Source: Pseudomonas muyukensis
GTDB lineage: Bacteria; Pseudomonadota; Gammaproteobacteria; Pseudomonadales; Pseudomonadaceae
DNA: 64,000 bases
Reading direction: 5' to 3'
NCBI RefSeq assembly: GCF_019139535.1
Contig: NZ_CP077073.1
Coordinates: forward strand, 2,446,501 to 2,510,500
Position numbers and translations under genes: made by a program. The notes beneath the pieces are model-generated. The model was not told the DNA's origin. It was given only the letters and a program-made list of their open reading frames with translations, and ran no database searches. Below, one piece after another: positions 49,183 through 57,744 of the stretch (position 1 is its first letter; each line of letters opens with the position of its first letter).

Positions 49183-51147
49183 CTATTCGCTGGTAAGGGC
49201 CTTGACCGGGTCGAGGCGGGCGGCCTTGCGGGCCGGCATGAAACCGAACACCACGCCGGTGATCACCGCGCAGGCGAAGGCGCCGAGCATGGCGGGCAGG
49301 GCGAAGGCCACGGCGATATCGGCCAGCAGCAAGCCGCCGCCGATGACCAGGGCCAGGACGATACCGGTCACCCCGCCGACCATCGACAGCATCACCGCCT
49401 CGGTGAGGAACTGGCGCAGGATGTCGCGTTGGCGGGCGCCGGTGGCCATGCGGATACCGATTTCCCGGGTGCGCTCGCGCACGGTCATGAGCATGATGTT
49501 CATCACGCCGATACCCCCGACCAGCAGCGAGATCGCGGCGATCGCCCCGAGCATCAGCGACAGGCTGTTCTGGGTGCGGGCCTCGGCCTGGATCAGCGCG
49601 GCATCGTTGGTCAGTTCGAAATCGTGGCGGCCCTGGTGGCGCTGGCGCAGCAGGCGGTCGATGGCCTGTTCGGTCTCGGTCACGCGGCCGGAGTCCTGGG
49701 CAGCGATGGCGATGTATTCCGGATCGCGGCTGCCGAACAGGCGGATGGCCGCGGCGGAGTAGGGCACGGCGATGCGCTCGTCGGCATCCTGCTGGCCGGA
49801 GCTGGCGCCCTTGGCCACCAGTACGCCGACCACCTGGAAGGGCACGTTGCCGATCAGCAGGTACTGGCCCAGCGGGTTGCTGGTGGGGCCGAACATCTTG
49901 TCGCGCACCTTGGCGCCGATCACCGCCACCGCCGCGCCGCTGGCCTCGTCGGCCTCGCTGTAGAAGCTGCCTTCGACCACCGGCCAGTTGAAGATCTCGG
50001 GGAACGCCGTGTTGTTGCCGCCGACGTAGAACTGCTGGCTGTTGTTGCCCTGGCGCACCATCAGCTTGTCGCCGATCACCGGCATGACCTGGCGGACCTG
50101 CGGCAGCTCGCCGATGGCCGCGACATCATCGAGGGTGACGATGCCGGCCGGTTCCTGCTGGGTGGCCTGCTTGCCGTTGAGGTAGAGGATGTTGGAGCCG
50201 AACGCGGCCATCTGCGCCATCACCTGGCGCTTGCTGCCTTCGCCCACGGCCAGCATGACCACCACCGAGGCCACGCCGATGACGATGCCGAGCAAGGTCA
50301 GGGCGGTGCGAAAGCGATTGATCCACATGATGCGCCAGGCCGCTTGCAGTGCCTCGAGCAGCTCGCCTTTCCAGGCGCCCCTGAGGGAAGCGCCGCGGTC
50401 CAGGCGCTGGCGCAGGTCGTCGGCTTGCAGGCGTTGGTTGGCGGTTGCTGTTGGCTGGTCGGCGGCCGAGTCGCTGACCACCTGGCCGTCGCGTACTTCG
50501 ATGACCCGCTGGGCACGGGCCGCGACCTCGCGGTCGTGGGTGATGAGAATGATCACATGGCCCTGGCTGGCCAGCTCGTCGAGCAGGGCCATGACCTCGG
50601 CGCCGCTGTGGCTGTCGAGCGCGCCGGTGGGCTCGTCGGCGAGGATGATATGCCCGCCGTTCATCAGGGCGCGGGCAATCGACACCCGTTGCTGCTGGCC
50701 GCCGGACAGCTGGTGCGGGCGGTTGCCGGTACGGCTGGCCAGGCCCAGGCGCGCGAGCAGGGCGCGGGCGCGGGCATGGCGCTCGGCAGGTGGCGTGCCG
50801 GCGTAGATGGCCGGCATCTCGACGTTTTCCTGGGCGGAGCCGGCGGGGATCAAGTGGTAGCCCTGGAACACGAAGCCGAAGGCTTCGCGGCGCAGCCAGG
50901 CCAGCTCGTCGCTGTCCAGCTCGGCCACGTCGCGGCCGGCGAAGTGATAGCTGCCGGCGCTGGGCCGGTCAAGGCAACCAAGGATGTTCATCAGGGTCGA
51001 TTTGCCGGAGCCGGACGCGCCGACGATGGCGACGAACTCGCCGGGGTGGATGCTCAGGCTGACGCCGCGCAACACCTCCACTTGCGGTGAATCGACACCG
51101 CCGTAGACCTTGCGGATATCGCGTAGCTCGATCAGGGGCGTGGGCAT
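49183..51147 (-). CDS. pvdT: PvdT, MacB-type ABC exporter of pyoverdine
   Basis: A 654-residue fused ABC half-transporter. The N-terminal ATPase has Walker [10 protein letters not shown], signature [17 protein letters not shown], Walker [15 protein letters not shown] and an H-loop in [10 protein letters not shown] linker leads to four membrane helices with a large periplasmic domain between helices 1 and 2, ending in an FtsX-type domain. This is the MacB plan. It starts one base after pvdR (ATG 51147, GGAGG site). Confidence 0.92.
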   Translation of the reverse strand: MPTPLIELRDIRKVYGGVDSPQVEVLRGVSLSIHPGEFVAIVGASGSGKSTLMNILGCLDRPSAGSYHFAGRDVAELDSDELAWLRREAFGFVFQGYHLIPAGSAQENVEMPAIYAGTPPAERHARARALLARLGLASRTGNRPHQLSGGQQQRVSIARALMNGGHIILADEPTGALDSHSGAEVMALLDELASQGHVIILITHDREVAARAQRVIEVRDGQVVSDSAADQPTATANQRLQADDLRQRLDRGASLRGAWKGELLEALQAAWRIMWINRFRTALTLLGIVIGVASVVVMLAVGEGSKRQVMAQMAAFGSNILYLNGKQATQQEPAGIVTLDDVAAIGELPQVRQVMPVIGDKLMVRQGNNSQQFYVGGNNTAFPEIFNWPVVEGSFYSEADEASGAAVAVIGAKVRDKMFGPTSNPLGQYLLIGNVPFQVVGVLVAKGASSGQQDADERIAVPYSAAAIRLFGSRDPEYIAIAAQDSGRVTETEQAIDRLLRQRHQGRHDFELTNDAALIQAEARTQNSLSLMLGAIAAISLLVGGIGVMNIMLMTVRERTREIGIRMATGARQRDILRQFLTEAVMLSMVGGVTGIVLALVIGGGLLLADIAVAFALPAMLGAFACAVITGVVFGFMPARKAARLDPVKALTSE

Positions 51148-51148
51148 G

Positions 51149-52327
51149 TCAACCTCCGCTGGCGGCAGGGCTGCCGATGACCAGGCGCTCACCTTCGTTC
51201 AGGCCTTCGAGGATCTGCACCCGCAGCCGGTCGCTGAGGCCCGTGCGCACCTGGCGCGCCTCGATCTTGCCTTGGCGGTTGAGCACCTGGGCCAGGCGCA
51301 GGCCATCCCCGGGGGTGTCATCCAGCGCCGCCAGCGGGGCGCTGAGCACCTGGCTGGCCTGGCCGGCGACAAAGAACACCTGGCTGGTCATCTCGGCCAT
51401 CAGGGCGCCGTCGGGGTTGTCGACATCCAGCAGCACGGTGTACTGCACCACTTTGCTGCCAGTCGTGCCGGCACTGGCGCTGGCCGGGCTGCCGCTGCCC
51501 TGGCTGGCCTGCTCCAGGGGCTTGGGCGGGATCGGCAGGATCTGCCGCACGCGGCTGGTCCAACGGCGCTTGCCGCCGGCGAGGGTGGTGAAATAAGCGG
51601 TCATGCCCGGCGTGACCTTGCCGATATCGGCTTCGGATACCTGGGCCCAGACCGTCATCGGCGAGAGCTTGGCGATGCGCAGGATCAACGGCGTCTGTTG
51701 CTGGGCGTTGAGGGTCTGGCCCTCGCGGGCGTCCACCGCCACCACGGTGCCGCTCATCGGCGCATAGATGCGGGTGTAGCCCAGTTCGGCTTCGTCGCTG
51801 CGCAGGCTGGCCTGGGCCTGGCGGATCTGCGCCTGGTACATGTCGATGCGCGCCTGGGTCACCTTGAGCTGGGCTTGCGCTGCCTGCAGGTCTTCCTGGC
51901 GGGTGGCGCCGGCCGCGGCCAGGTCGCTTTGGCGCCGGTGCTGCTGCTGGGCCAGTTGATACTGGGCGCGTTGCTCGGCGAGCTGGGCCTTGAGGTTCTC
52001 GATCGAAAACCGCCCGGCGTCGAGCTTGGCCTGCTGCGTGGATGGATCGATTTCCACCAGCAACTGGCCCTGGCGAACCTCGTCGCCGGCTTCGACATGC
52101 AGCTTGCGGATCTGCCCCGAGGCCTGGGCGCCAACGTCGACGTAGCGGCGTGGCTGCAGGGTGCCCAGGGCGGTGACGCTGCTTTCGATGTCGGCGCGGG
52201 TCACCGGCACCGTGCTGACCGGTGCGCCGCCCAGTGGCAGGCTCTGCCAGGCCACCAGGCTGCCGAGGCCGAGCAGGCCAAGGGTGCCGAGCAGTATCCG
52301 GCGGCGGGGAGTGGATGTGCGTGTCAT
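51149..52327 (-). CDS. pvdR: PvdR, periplasmic adaptor of the pyoverdine exporter
   Basis: A 392-residue membrane-fusion protein linking PvdT to OpmQ. An N-terminal membrane anchor ([20 protein letters not shown]) is followed by a lipoyl half-motif ([20 protein letters not shown]), a coiled-coil hairpin rich in Q/A/L (about 95-165) and a beta-barrel domain. It is MacA-like. The ATG at 52327 ([15 protein letters not shown] upstream) gives a normal length; in-frame codons to 52489 cross the promoter. A perfect PvdS promoter lies 69 bp upstream. Confidence 0.9.
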   Translation of the reverse strand: MTRTSTPRRRILLGTLGLLGLGSLVAWQSLPLGGAPVSTVPVTRADIESSVTALGTLQPRRYVDVGAQASGQIRKLHVEAGDEVRQGQLLVEIDPSTQQAKLDAGRFSIENLKAQLAEQRAQYQLAQQQHRRQSDLAAAGATRQEDLQAAQAQLKVTQARIDMYQAQIRQAQASLRSDEAELGYTRIYAPMSGTVVAVDAREGQTLNAQQQTPLILRIAKLSPMTVWAQVSEADIGKVTPGMTAYFTTLAGGKRRWTSRVRQILPIPPKPLEQASQGSGSPASASAGTTGSKVVQYTVLLDVDNPDGALMAEMTSQVFFVAGQASQVLSAPLAALDDTPGDGLRLAQVLNRQGKIEARQVRTGLSDRLRVQILEGLNEGERLVIGSPAASGG

Positions 52328-52395
52328 GCGGGCTTCCAGCCGGAGGGAAGGGCGAGTGCCGCGTCGAGGGCGGCACGCTCGGGGTCTGACGGTAA

Positions 52396-52419
52396 ACGAA
52401 CCCGGGCCGGCATGATTTA
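52396..52419 (-). promoter_or_regulatory. PvdS iron-starvation promoter of pvdR-pvdT-opmQ
   Basis: On the minus strand TAAAT (52419-52415), 16 bases, then CGT (52398-52396): exact consensus, preceded by C. It is placed 69 bp before the pvdR ATG and is separate from the Fur-type promoter of the divergent sigma gene. Confidence 0.87.
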
Positions 52420-52444
52420 GCGCAAGGGAGGGGCGATCGGTGTG

Positions 52445-52473
52445 TTGCTGAGAATAATTATAATTTGTAAGAT
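52445..52473 (+). promoter_or_regulatory. Fur-box promoter of the fpvI-like sigma gene
   Basis: TTGCTG (52445-52450), 17 bases, then TAAGAT (52468-52473) form a sigma-70-type promoter. The overlapping GAATAATTATAATTTGTAA (52452-52470) resembles a Fur box, so Fur would occupy the spacer and -10. This is one of the most AT-rich short stretches in the window. Confidence 0.7.
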
Positions 52474-52545
52474 CGCACGCTGACATCATCCAGACCCGCC
52501 TCCCAGCCAGGTCCGCGCTCGAGCAGGGAGGCGCCAGGTGCCATC

Positions 52546-53022
52546 GTGGAACATTACTATCGCGAATTGGTGAACTTTCTCAGCGCCCGCCTTGGCAGTC
52601 GCCAGGCCGCCGAGGACGTCGCCCATGATGCCTACCTGCGGGTGCTGGAGCGTACCGCCGGCGAGCAGATCGAGCACCCCCGCGCGTTCCTCTACCGTAC
52701 GGCGCTCAACCTGGTGGTCGACCGCCATCGGCGCCACCTGGTGCGCCAGACCGAGCCGCTGGAAGTGCTCGACCAGGACGAGCGCTGGCATACCCCGGCG
52801 CCGGTGCAAGGCATGCAGCATGACCAGCGCCTGGCCTTGATGCAGCAGGCCCTGGACGAGCTGAGCGCGCCTTGCCGCGACAGTTTCCTGCTGCGCAAGC
52901 TCGAGGGCTTGTCCCACAGCCAGATCGCCGAGCGCCTGGGCATCTCCCGCAGCCTGGTGGAAAAGCACATCGTCAACGCCATGAAACACTGCCGGGTGCG
53001 CATGCGCCATTGGGAGTCATGA
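52546..53022 (+). CDS. fpvI: ECF sigma factor, FpvI-like
   Basis: A 158-residue iron-starvation sigma factor of the FecI type. Region 2 contains GSRQAAEDVAHDAYLRVLER, and region 4 contains RDSFLLRKLEGLSHSQIAERLGISRSLVEKHI. In P. aeruginosa fpvI directs transcription of the ferripyoverdine receptor gene fpvA and sits next to pvdRT-opmQ, as here. The start is a GTG at 52546; there is no in-frame ATG close by. No FecR/FpvR-type anti-sigma gene follows, so its partner must be elsewhere. A Fur-type promoter is visible upstream. It could alternatively serve another siderophore receptor. Confidence 0.75.
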   Translation: MEHYYRELVNFLSARLGSRQAAEDVAHDAYLRVLERTAGEQIEHPRAFLYRTALNLVVDRHRRHLVRQTEPLEVLDQDERWHTPAPVQGMQHDQRLALMQQALDELSAPCRDSFLLRKLEGLSHSQIAERLGISRSLVEKHIVNAMKHCRVRMRHWES

Positions 53023-53190
53023 GCAGGTCGCAGGAATGTGAAAATTCCGTGAGCCGGCGGCTTGATTTCTGGTTGTTTCACGACAACTATCAAGAAAGAC
53101 CCTGCGCGGGCGATTCGCCCGACGCTGCCCGCACGGGCGCAGTATGGTCATGGAGCCTCGTTCTCTCACCTCACTGCCCAGGCCCGTACG

Positions 53191-53676
53191 ATGCCCAATA
53201 AAGCCATGCGCATTCTCATCGCCGACGAGCATCCCGAGCAGCGCCTGCAGCTGGAGAGGATGCTCAATGGCCTGGGCTACTACCGGATCGCTCCTGTCGA
53301 CAGTTTCGACGACCTCCAGCGCCTGGTGCACAGTGCCCTGCAGCCGTTCAACCTGCTGATCGGCAACATCGAGCTGGCCAGCCATGCCGGCGTCGACCTG
53401 GCGCGGTTCTGCCGGGTCAGTTCGCAGATCCAGCACGCACTGCTCTACCACGCGCCGCACCTCAAGGTGCCGACGGTGGCGCCGAACGATCGTCATGCGG
53501 TGAGCATCAGCCTGCCGCGCGCACCCGACAGCGAGGCCTTGGAGTCGTTCATGGCGATCATCGACCTGCCGGTGCTGGTTGGCCAGCTACCGCTGCCGGC
53601 GGGGTTGGCCGCCAGCCCCGGCTATGCGCGCCGGCGCAGCGGCCTGGCGCCGACGGTGTTCAGCCGCAGCTCCTGA
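53191..53676 (+). CDS. Receiver-like protein with a degenerate phospho-acceptor site
   Basis: A 161-residue protein starting MPNKAMRILIADEHPEQRLQ. The first ~75 residues follow the receiver fold (acidic D12-E13, LxxxLxxLGY helix), but the expected phospho-acceptor aspartate in the third strand is asparagine (N59 in NLLIGNIEL). No clear conserved K loop is seen. The C-terminal ~50 residues show no output domain I recognise. It is probably a phosphorylation-independent receiver-like protein. It lies 168 bp after the sigma gene on the same strand; any functional link is unproven. Confidence 0.65.
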   Translation: MPNKAMRILIADEHPEQRLQLERMLNGLGYYRIAPVDSFDDLQRLVHSALQPFNLLIGNIELASHAGVDLARFCRVSSQIQHALLYHAPHLKVPTVAPNDRHAVSISLPRAPDSEALESFMAIIDLPVLVGQLPLPAGLAASPGYARRRSGLAPTVFSRSS

Positions 53677-53734
53677 GCCGTCAGGGCGGGCTTTTGCTAT
53701 CCTCTTGGCCTTTTGCCAAGTTGCGGAACCTGCC

Positions 53735-55060
53735 ATGACTGCCATCGATACCGCCCGCCCGCCCCGGTTCAGCCGCGGCGACCACCGAACCCTGGGTCTG
53801 GCGGCACTGGGCGGTGCCCTGGAAATCTATGATTTCATCATCTTCGTATTCTTCGCCCTGACCCTCAGCCAGCTGTTCTTCCCGCCCGAGATGCCGGAGT
53901 GGCTGCGCCTGCTGCAGAGCTTCGGGATCTTCGTCACCGGCTACCTGGCGCGGCCACTGGGCGGCATCCTCATGGCGCATTTCGCCGATCACCTGGGGCG
54001 CAAGCGGGTGTTCAGCCTGAGCATCCTGATGATGGCCCTGCCGTGCCTGCTGATCGGGGTGATGCCGACCTATGCCGACATCGGCTATGCCGCGCCGCTG
54101 ATCCTGCTGGCGTTGCGAATCCTGCAAGGCGCTGCGGTCGGCGGCGAGGTGCCCAGTGCCTGGACCTTCGTCGCCGAGCACGCGCCAGTGGGGCGGCGGG
54201 GCTATGCGCTGGGCTTCCTGCAAGCCGGGCTGACTTTCGGCTACCTGCTCGGAGCGCTGACCGCAACCTTGCTGGCGCAGCTCTACACGCCCCAGGAGAT
54301 TCTCGATTACGCCTGGCGTTATCCGTTCCTGCTGGGTGGCGTGTTCGGTGTGATTGGTGTCTGGCTGCGTCGCTGGTTGAGTGAAACGCCGGTGTTCCTG
54401 GCCCTGCGCGAGTGCCAGCAACAGCCGGTGGCATTCCCCTTGCGCAGCGTGCTGGCCGAGCATCGCCGAGCGCTGATCCCGGCGGCGCTGCTGACCTGCG
54501 TGCTGACATCGGCGGTGGTGGTGCTGGTGGTGATCACCCCGACGGTGATGCAGCAACGCTTTGGCATGACGGCCGGGCACACCTTCGCCCTGAGCAGCGT
54601 GGGCATCGTCTTTCTAAATATCGGCTGTGTGCTGGCCGGGCTGCTGGTGGACCGCATTGGCGCCTGGCGCGCGTTGATGCTGTACAGCCTGCTGTTGCCG
54701 TTGGGTATCGGCGTGTTGTACGCCAGCCTGGTCGGGCAGTGGGGCATGACCTGGCTGGCCTATGCCCTGGCGGGGCTTTGCTGCGGCGTGGTGGGGGTGG
54801 TGCCGTCGGTGATGGTCGGGCTGTTCCCGGCGCAGATCCGCGTGTCGGGGATCTCCTTCACCTACAACGTTGCTTATGCGTTGTGGGCGAGCACTACACC
54901 GCTGGCGCTGATTGCGCTGATGCCGTGGAGCCCGTGGGTGTGTGTCGGTTTTTGTCTGGCCATGGGCGTGGCTGGGCTGCTGACGGCGCTGTATTTCGGG
55001 CGTCGGGAACCTTTGGTGTTCGGTGCGGAGTCGATGCCGATCATGTGTGGTGACAAATGA
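53735..55060 (+). CDS. MFS transporter, metabolite:H+ symporter (MHS) family
   Basis: A 441-residue inner-membrane protein with 12 predicted helices. The N-terminal GGALEIYDFIIFVFFALTLSQLFFP and the loop GGILMAHFADHLGRKRVF are typical of the MHS group (citrate/dicarboxylate-type symporters such as CitA, ProP and KgtP). GAAVGGEVPSAWTFVAEHAP is the conserved helix-5 region. The substrate is probably an organic acid but is not determined by sequence. The ATG at 53735 was chosen because upstream in-frame sequence overlaps the previous gene. Confidence 0.85.
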   Translation: MTAIDTARPPRFSRGDHRTLGLAALGGALEIYDFIIFVFFALTLSQLFFPPEMPEWLRLLQSFGIFVTGYLARPLGGILMAHFADHLGRKRVFSLSILMMALPCLLIGVMPTYADIGYAAPLILLALRILQGAAVGGEVPSAWTFVAEHAPVGRRGYALGFLQAGLTFGYLLGALTATLLAQLYTPQEILDYAWRYPFLLGGVFGVIGVWLRRWLSETPVFLALRECQQQPVAFPLRSVLAEHRRALIPAALLTCVLTSAVVVLVVITPTVMQQRFGMTAGHTFALSSVGIVFLNIGCVLAGLLVDRIGAWRALMLYSLLLPLGIGVLYASLVGQWGMTWLAYALAGLCCGVVGVVPSVMVGLFPAQIRVSGISFTYNVAYALWASTTPLALIALMPWSPWVCVGFCLAMGVAGLLTALYFGRREPLVFGAESMPIMCGDK

Positions 55061-55130
55061 GGCGGTAAGGGTGGTGAAGGGCTAAGGCAAGCTTCCAGGC
55101 GGGGTTATTGGAATAACCTATTAGCCAAAT

Positions 55131-55147
55131 TTAACCTGGAAGGTTAA
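55131..55147. promoter_or_regulatory. MqsA-type operator upstream of mqsR
   Basis: TTAACCTGGAAGGTTAA is a perfect 7-3-7 palindrome containing AACCT-N3-AGGTT, the motif bound by MqsA in E. coli. It ends 6 bp before the mqsR ATG, so its right arm also holds the likely ribosome site. An imperfect partner (AACCTATTAG, from 55115) lies just upstream. Confidence 0.82.
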
Positions 55148-55153
55148 TTTCTC

Positions 55154-55450
55154 ATGGAAAAGAGAACGCCTCATTGCTCACTTGCACGTGTGCATGCCCT
55201 GCTGGCTGAAGGCTTGGTGCGAATTACCCACACTGCGGCCAAAGGTGCTGCTGACCTGGGCATTAGTGAAGAGCAGTTACTGGCGGGTGTCGCGCAGCTT
55301 ACCCGTGGCGACTTTTACAAGAGCATGACCAGCTTTGCAGATCACCGCGTTTGGCATGATGTTTATCGTCCCATGACTCGAGTGGGCAGGGTGTATCTCA
55401 AGCTGGTGGTAATCAATGACTTGCTCATTGTGTCTTTCAAGGAGCTGTAA
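55154..55450 (+). CDS. mqsR: MqsR, mRNA-interferase toxin
   Basis: A 98-residue toxin of the RelE-fold MqsR family, a ribosome-independent mRNA interferase cutting at GC-containing sites. The sequence MEKRTPHCSLARVHALLAEG and the segments FYKSMTSFADHRVWHDVYRP and VYLKLVVINDLLIVSFKEL are characteristic, and the length equals that of E. coli MqsR. The toxin-first order is also typical. It is co-transcribed with mqsA (3-bp gap, AAGGAG within its last codons). The local GC content is lower than in neighbours, as expected for a mobile toxin-antitoxin module. Confidence 0.93.
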   Translation: MEKRTPHCSLARVHALLAEGLVRITHTAAKGAADLGISEEQLLAGVAQLTRGDFYKSMTSFADHRVWHDVYRPMTRVGRVYLKLVVINDLLIVSFKEL

Positions 55451-55453
55451 GCC

Positions 55454-55855
55454 ATGAAGTGTCCGATCTGTGGGGCTGGAGAGCTGGTTCAGGCAGTCCG
55501 CGACCTGCCATACACGTACAAGGGCGAGGCGATGGTCATTCTGCAGGTCGAGGCCGAGTTCTGCTCGGCATGCGACGAAGCAATCATGACGGTGCCGGTG
55601 GCCCGACGAGTGAACGCTGAAATGCGCGCATTCAATCAACGTGTCAATGCCATGGCTGTAGACCCCGGTTTCATTGCCACTGTTCGCCGGAAATTCGATC
55701 TCGATCAGCGTGAAGCCGGTGAGATTTTTGGCGGCGGTGTCAATGCCTTTTCCCGTTACGAGAACGGCAAGACCAAGCCACCCCTGGCCTTGATCAAACT
55801 GTTCAAACTGCTTGATCGACATCCAGAGTTGTTCGAGGAGGTCAAGACTGCCTGA
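55454..55855 (+). CDS. mqsA: MqsA, antitoxin and transcriptional repressor
   Basis: A 133-residue two-domain antitoxin. The N-terminal zinc domain binds Zn through C3, C6, C37 and C40, the same spacing as E. coli MqsA. The C-terminal half is an Xre-type helix-turn-helix (REAGEIFGGGVNAFSRYENG) that binds the AACCT-N3-AGGTT palindrome. It neutralises MqsR and represses the operon. Confidence 0.93.
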   Translation: MKCPICGAGELVQAVRDLPYTYKGEAMVILQVEAEFCSACDEAIMTVPVARRVNAEMRAFNQRVNAMAVDPGFIATVRRKFDLDQREAGEIFGGGVNAFSRYENGKTKPPLALIKLFKLLDRHPELFEEVKTA

Positions 55856-56023
55856 CCTGTCGGAGGGGCGTCGGTTGTCTTACGTCATGTCGTCGAGTGA
55901 CAACGCAGCATGAGCGCAAAAACACCGCGAATTAGGGTGGTTATTTGTGAAACACCACACCAGGGATGGACACCACGGATAGCAAGGTTCTGTACAAGTC
56001 ATGAAGCCGATGCCCCGGACATG

Positions 56024-56057
56024 AAAAAGCCCCCCGGCCTCACGGGCCAGGGGGCTT
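56024..56057 (-). terminator. Rho-independent terminator of ETF-QO
   Basis: On the minus strand AAGCCCCCTGGCC pairs with GGCCGGGGGGCTT around GTGA, followed by TTTT. It lies about 25 bp beyond the ETF-QO stop codon. Confidence 0.85.
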
Positions 56058-56079
56058 CTTGTTGCCATCAGGATGGCGC

Positions 56080-57744
56080 TTACATGTTCGGGTAGTTCGG
56101 CCCGCCCGCGCCTTCAGGGGTGACCCAGGTAATGTTCTGCGCTGGATCCTTGATGTCGCAGGTCTTGCAGTGCACGCAGTTCTGCGCGTTGATCTGGAAG
56201 CGCTTGTTGCCGTCTTCCTGGGTGACCACTTCGTAAACGCCGGCCGGGCAGTAGCGCTGAGCCGGTTCGTCGTACAGCGGCAGGTTGCTGGCGATCGGGA
56301 TATTCGGGTCGGTCAGCTTCAGGTGGCAGGGTTGTTCCTCTTCATGGTTGGTGCTGGAGAGGAATACCGAGCTGAGCTTGTCGAAGCTGAGCTTGCCGTC
56401 CGGTTTCGGGTACTCGATTTTCTGCGAGTCGGCGGCGAGCTTCAGGCAGGCGTAGTCCGGCTTGGTGTCGTGCAGGGTGAACGGCAGCTTGCCGCCGAAC
56501 CAGTTCTGGTCGACATAGTTGAACGCAGCGCCCAGCAGCGGGCCGAACTTGTGCATCGCCGGGCCGAAGTTGCGGCTGGCGAACAGTTCCTCGTACAGCC
56601 AGCTGGCCTTGAACGCGCTGACATAGCCATTGAGCTGGTCGCCACCCTCGCTGCCGGCGATCAGTGCATCGGCCACCGCGTCGGCGGCGAGCATGCCGGA
56701 TTTCATCGCGGTGTGGCTGCCCTTGATCTTGGCGAAGTTCAGGGTGCCCAGGTCGCAGCCGATCAGCGCACCGCCGTTGAAGACCATTTTCGGCAGCGAG
56801 TTGAAGCCGCCCTTGCAAATGGCGCGGGCACCGTAGCTGATGCGCTTGCCGCCTTCGAGGTACTGGCTCATCACCGGGTGGTGCTTGAGGCGCTGGAACT
56901 CGTCGAACGGCGACAGGTAGGGGTTGGCATAGGACAGGTCGACGATCAGGCCGACCACCACCTGGTTGTTCTCCAGGTGATAGAGGAACGAGCCGCCGGT
57001 ATTGTCCTTGCTCATCACATCCAGCGGCCAGCCGGCGGTGTGCACCACCAGGCCCTGCTCGTGCTTGGCCGGGTCGATTTCCCAGATTTCCTTGAGGCCG
57101 ATGCCGTAGTGCTGCACATCGGCTTCGTTGTCCAGGTCGAAGCGCTTGATCAGCTGCTTGCCGATGTGGCCGCGGCAGCCTTCGGCGAACAGGGTGTACT
57201 TGGCGCGCAGTTCCATGCCCGGGGTGTACAGGCCGTCCTTCGGCTTGCCTTCGCGGTCGACGCCCAGGTCGCCGGTGACGATGCCGCGGACCACGCCGTT
57301 TTCATCGAACAGCGCCTCTTGCGCGGCGAAGCCTGGGTAGATTTCCACGCCCAGGTTCTCGGCCTGCTGGGCCAGCCAGCGGCACAGGTTGCCCAGGGAA
57401 ATGATGTAGTTGCCCTGGTTGTGCATGGTCTTGGGCACGAACAGGTCGGGGACCTTGGTCGAGCTGGCGGCATCCTTGAGTACATAGATGTCGTCGCGCT
57501 TGACCTCGGTGTTCAGTGGCGCGCCTAGCGCTTTCCAGTCAGGGAACAGTTCGTTCAGCGCGCGCGGTTCGAACACCGCGCCGGAGAGAATGTGGGCGCC
57601 GACTTCGGAGCCTTTCTCGACCACGCAGACGCTGATCTCGCTACCGGCTTCGGCGGCCTTCTGCTTCAGGCGGCAGGCGGCAGACAGGCCCGCCGGGCCT
57701 GCGCCGACGATGACCACGTCGAATTCCATGTATTCGCGTTCCAC
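56080..57744 (-). CDS. Electron transfer flavoprotein-ubiquinone oxidoreductase (ETF-QO)
   Basis: A 554-residue membrane-associated FAD and [4Fe-4S] enzyme passing electrons from reduced ETF (from beta-oxidation and amino-acid dehydrogenases) to ubiquinone. The FAD motif is VVIVGAGPAGLSAACRL. The C-terminal cluster site is NCVHCKTCDIKDPAQNI, with a further cysteine in RYCPAGVYEV. I use GTG at 57744, which sits 7 bases from an AGGAG site and yields the N-terminus EREYMEFDVVIVGAG. An ATG at 57762 precedes that ribosome site, and an internal ATG at 57729 is also possible. It is divergent from etfBA, its electron donor. Confidence 0.94.
   Translation of the reverse strand: MEREYMEFDVVIVGAGPAGLSAACRLKQKAAEAGSEISVCVVEKGSEVGAHILSGAVFEPRALNELFPDWKALGAPLNTEVKRDDIYVLKDAASSTKVPDLFVPKTMHNQGNYIISLGNLCRWLAQQAENLGVEIYPGFAAQEALFDENGVVRGIVTGDLGVDREGKPKDGLYTPGMELRAKYTLFAEGCRGHIGKQLIKRFDLDNEADVQHYGIGLKEIWEIDPAKHEQGLVVHTAGWPLDVMSKDNTGGSFLYHLENNQVVVGLIVDLSYANPYLSPFDEFQRLKHHPVMSQYLEGGKRISYGARAICKGGFNSLPKMVFNGGALIGCDLGTLNFAKIKGSHTAMKSGMLAADAVADALIAGSEGGDQLNGYVSAFKASWLYEELFASRNFGPAMHKFGPLLGAAFNYVDQNWFGGKLPFTLHDTKPDYACLKLAADSQKIEYPKPDGKLSFDKLSSVFLSSTNHEEEQPCHLKLTDPNIPIASNLPLYDEPAQRYCPAGVYEVVTQEDGNKRFQINAQNCVHCKTCDIKDPAQNITWVTPEGAGGPNYPNM

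Noticed and set aside
55910..56095. A 61-codon frame after mqsA
   Set aside because: It runs through the ETF-QO terminator and into its antisense; no ribosome site or conserved sequence.
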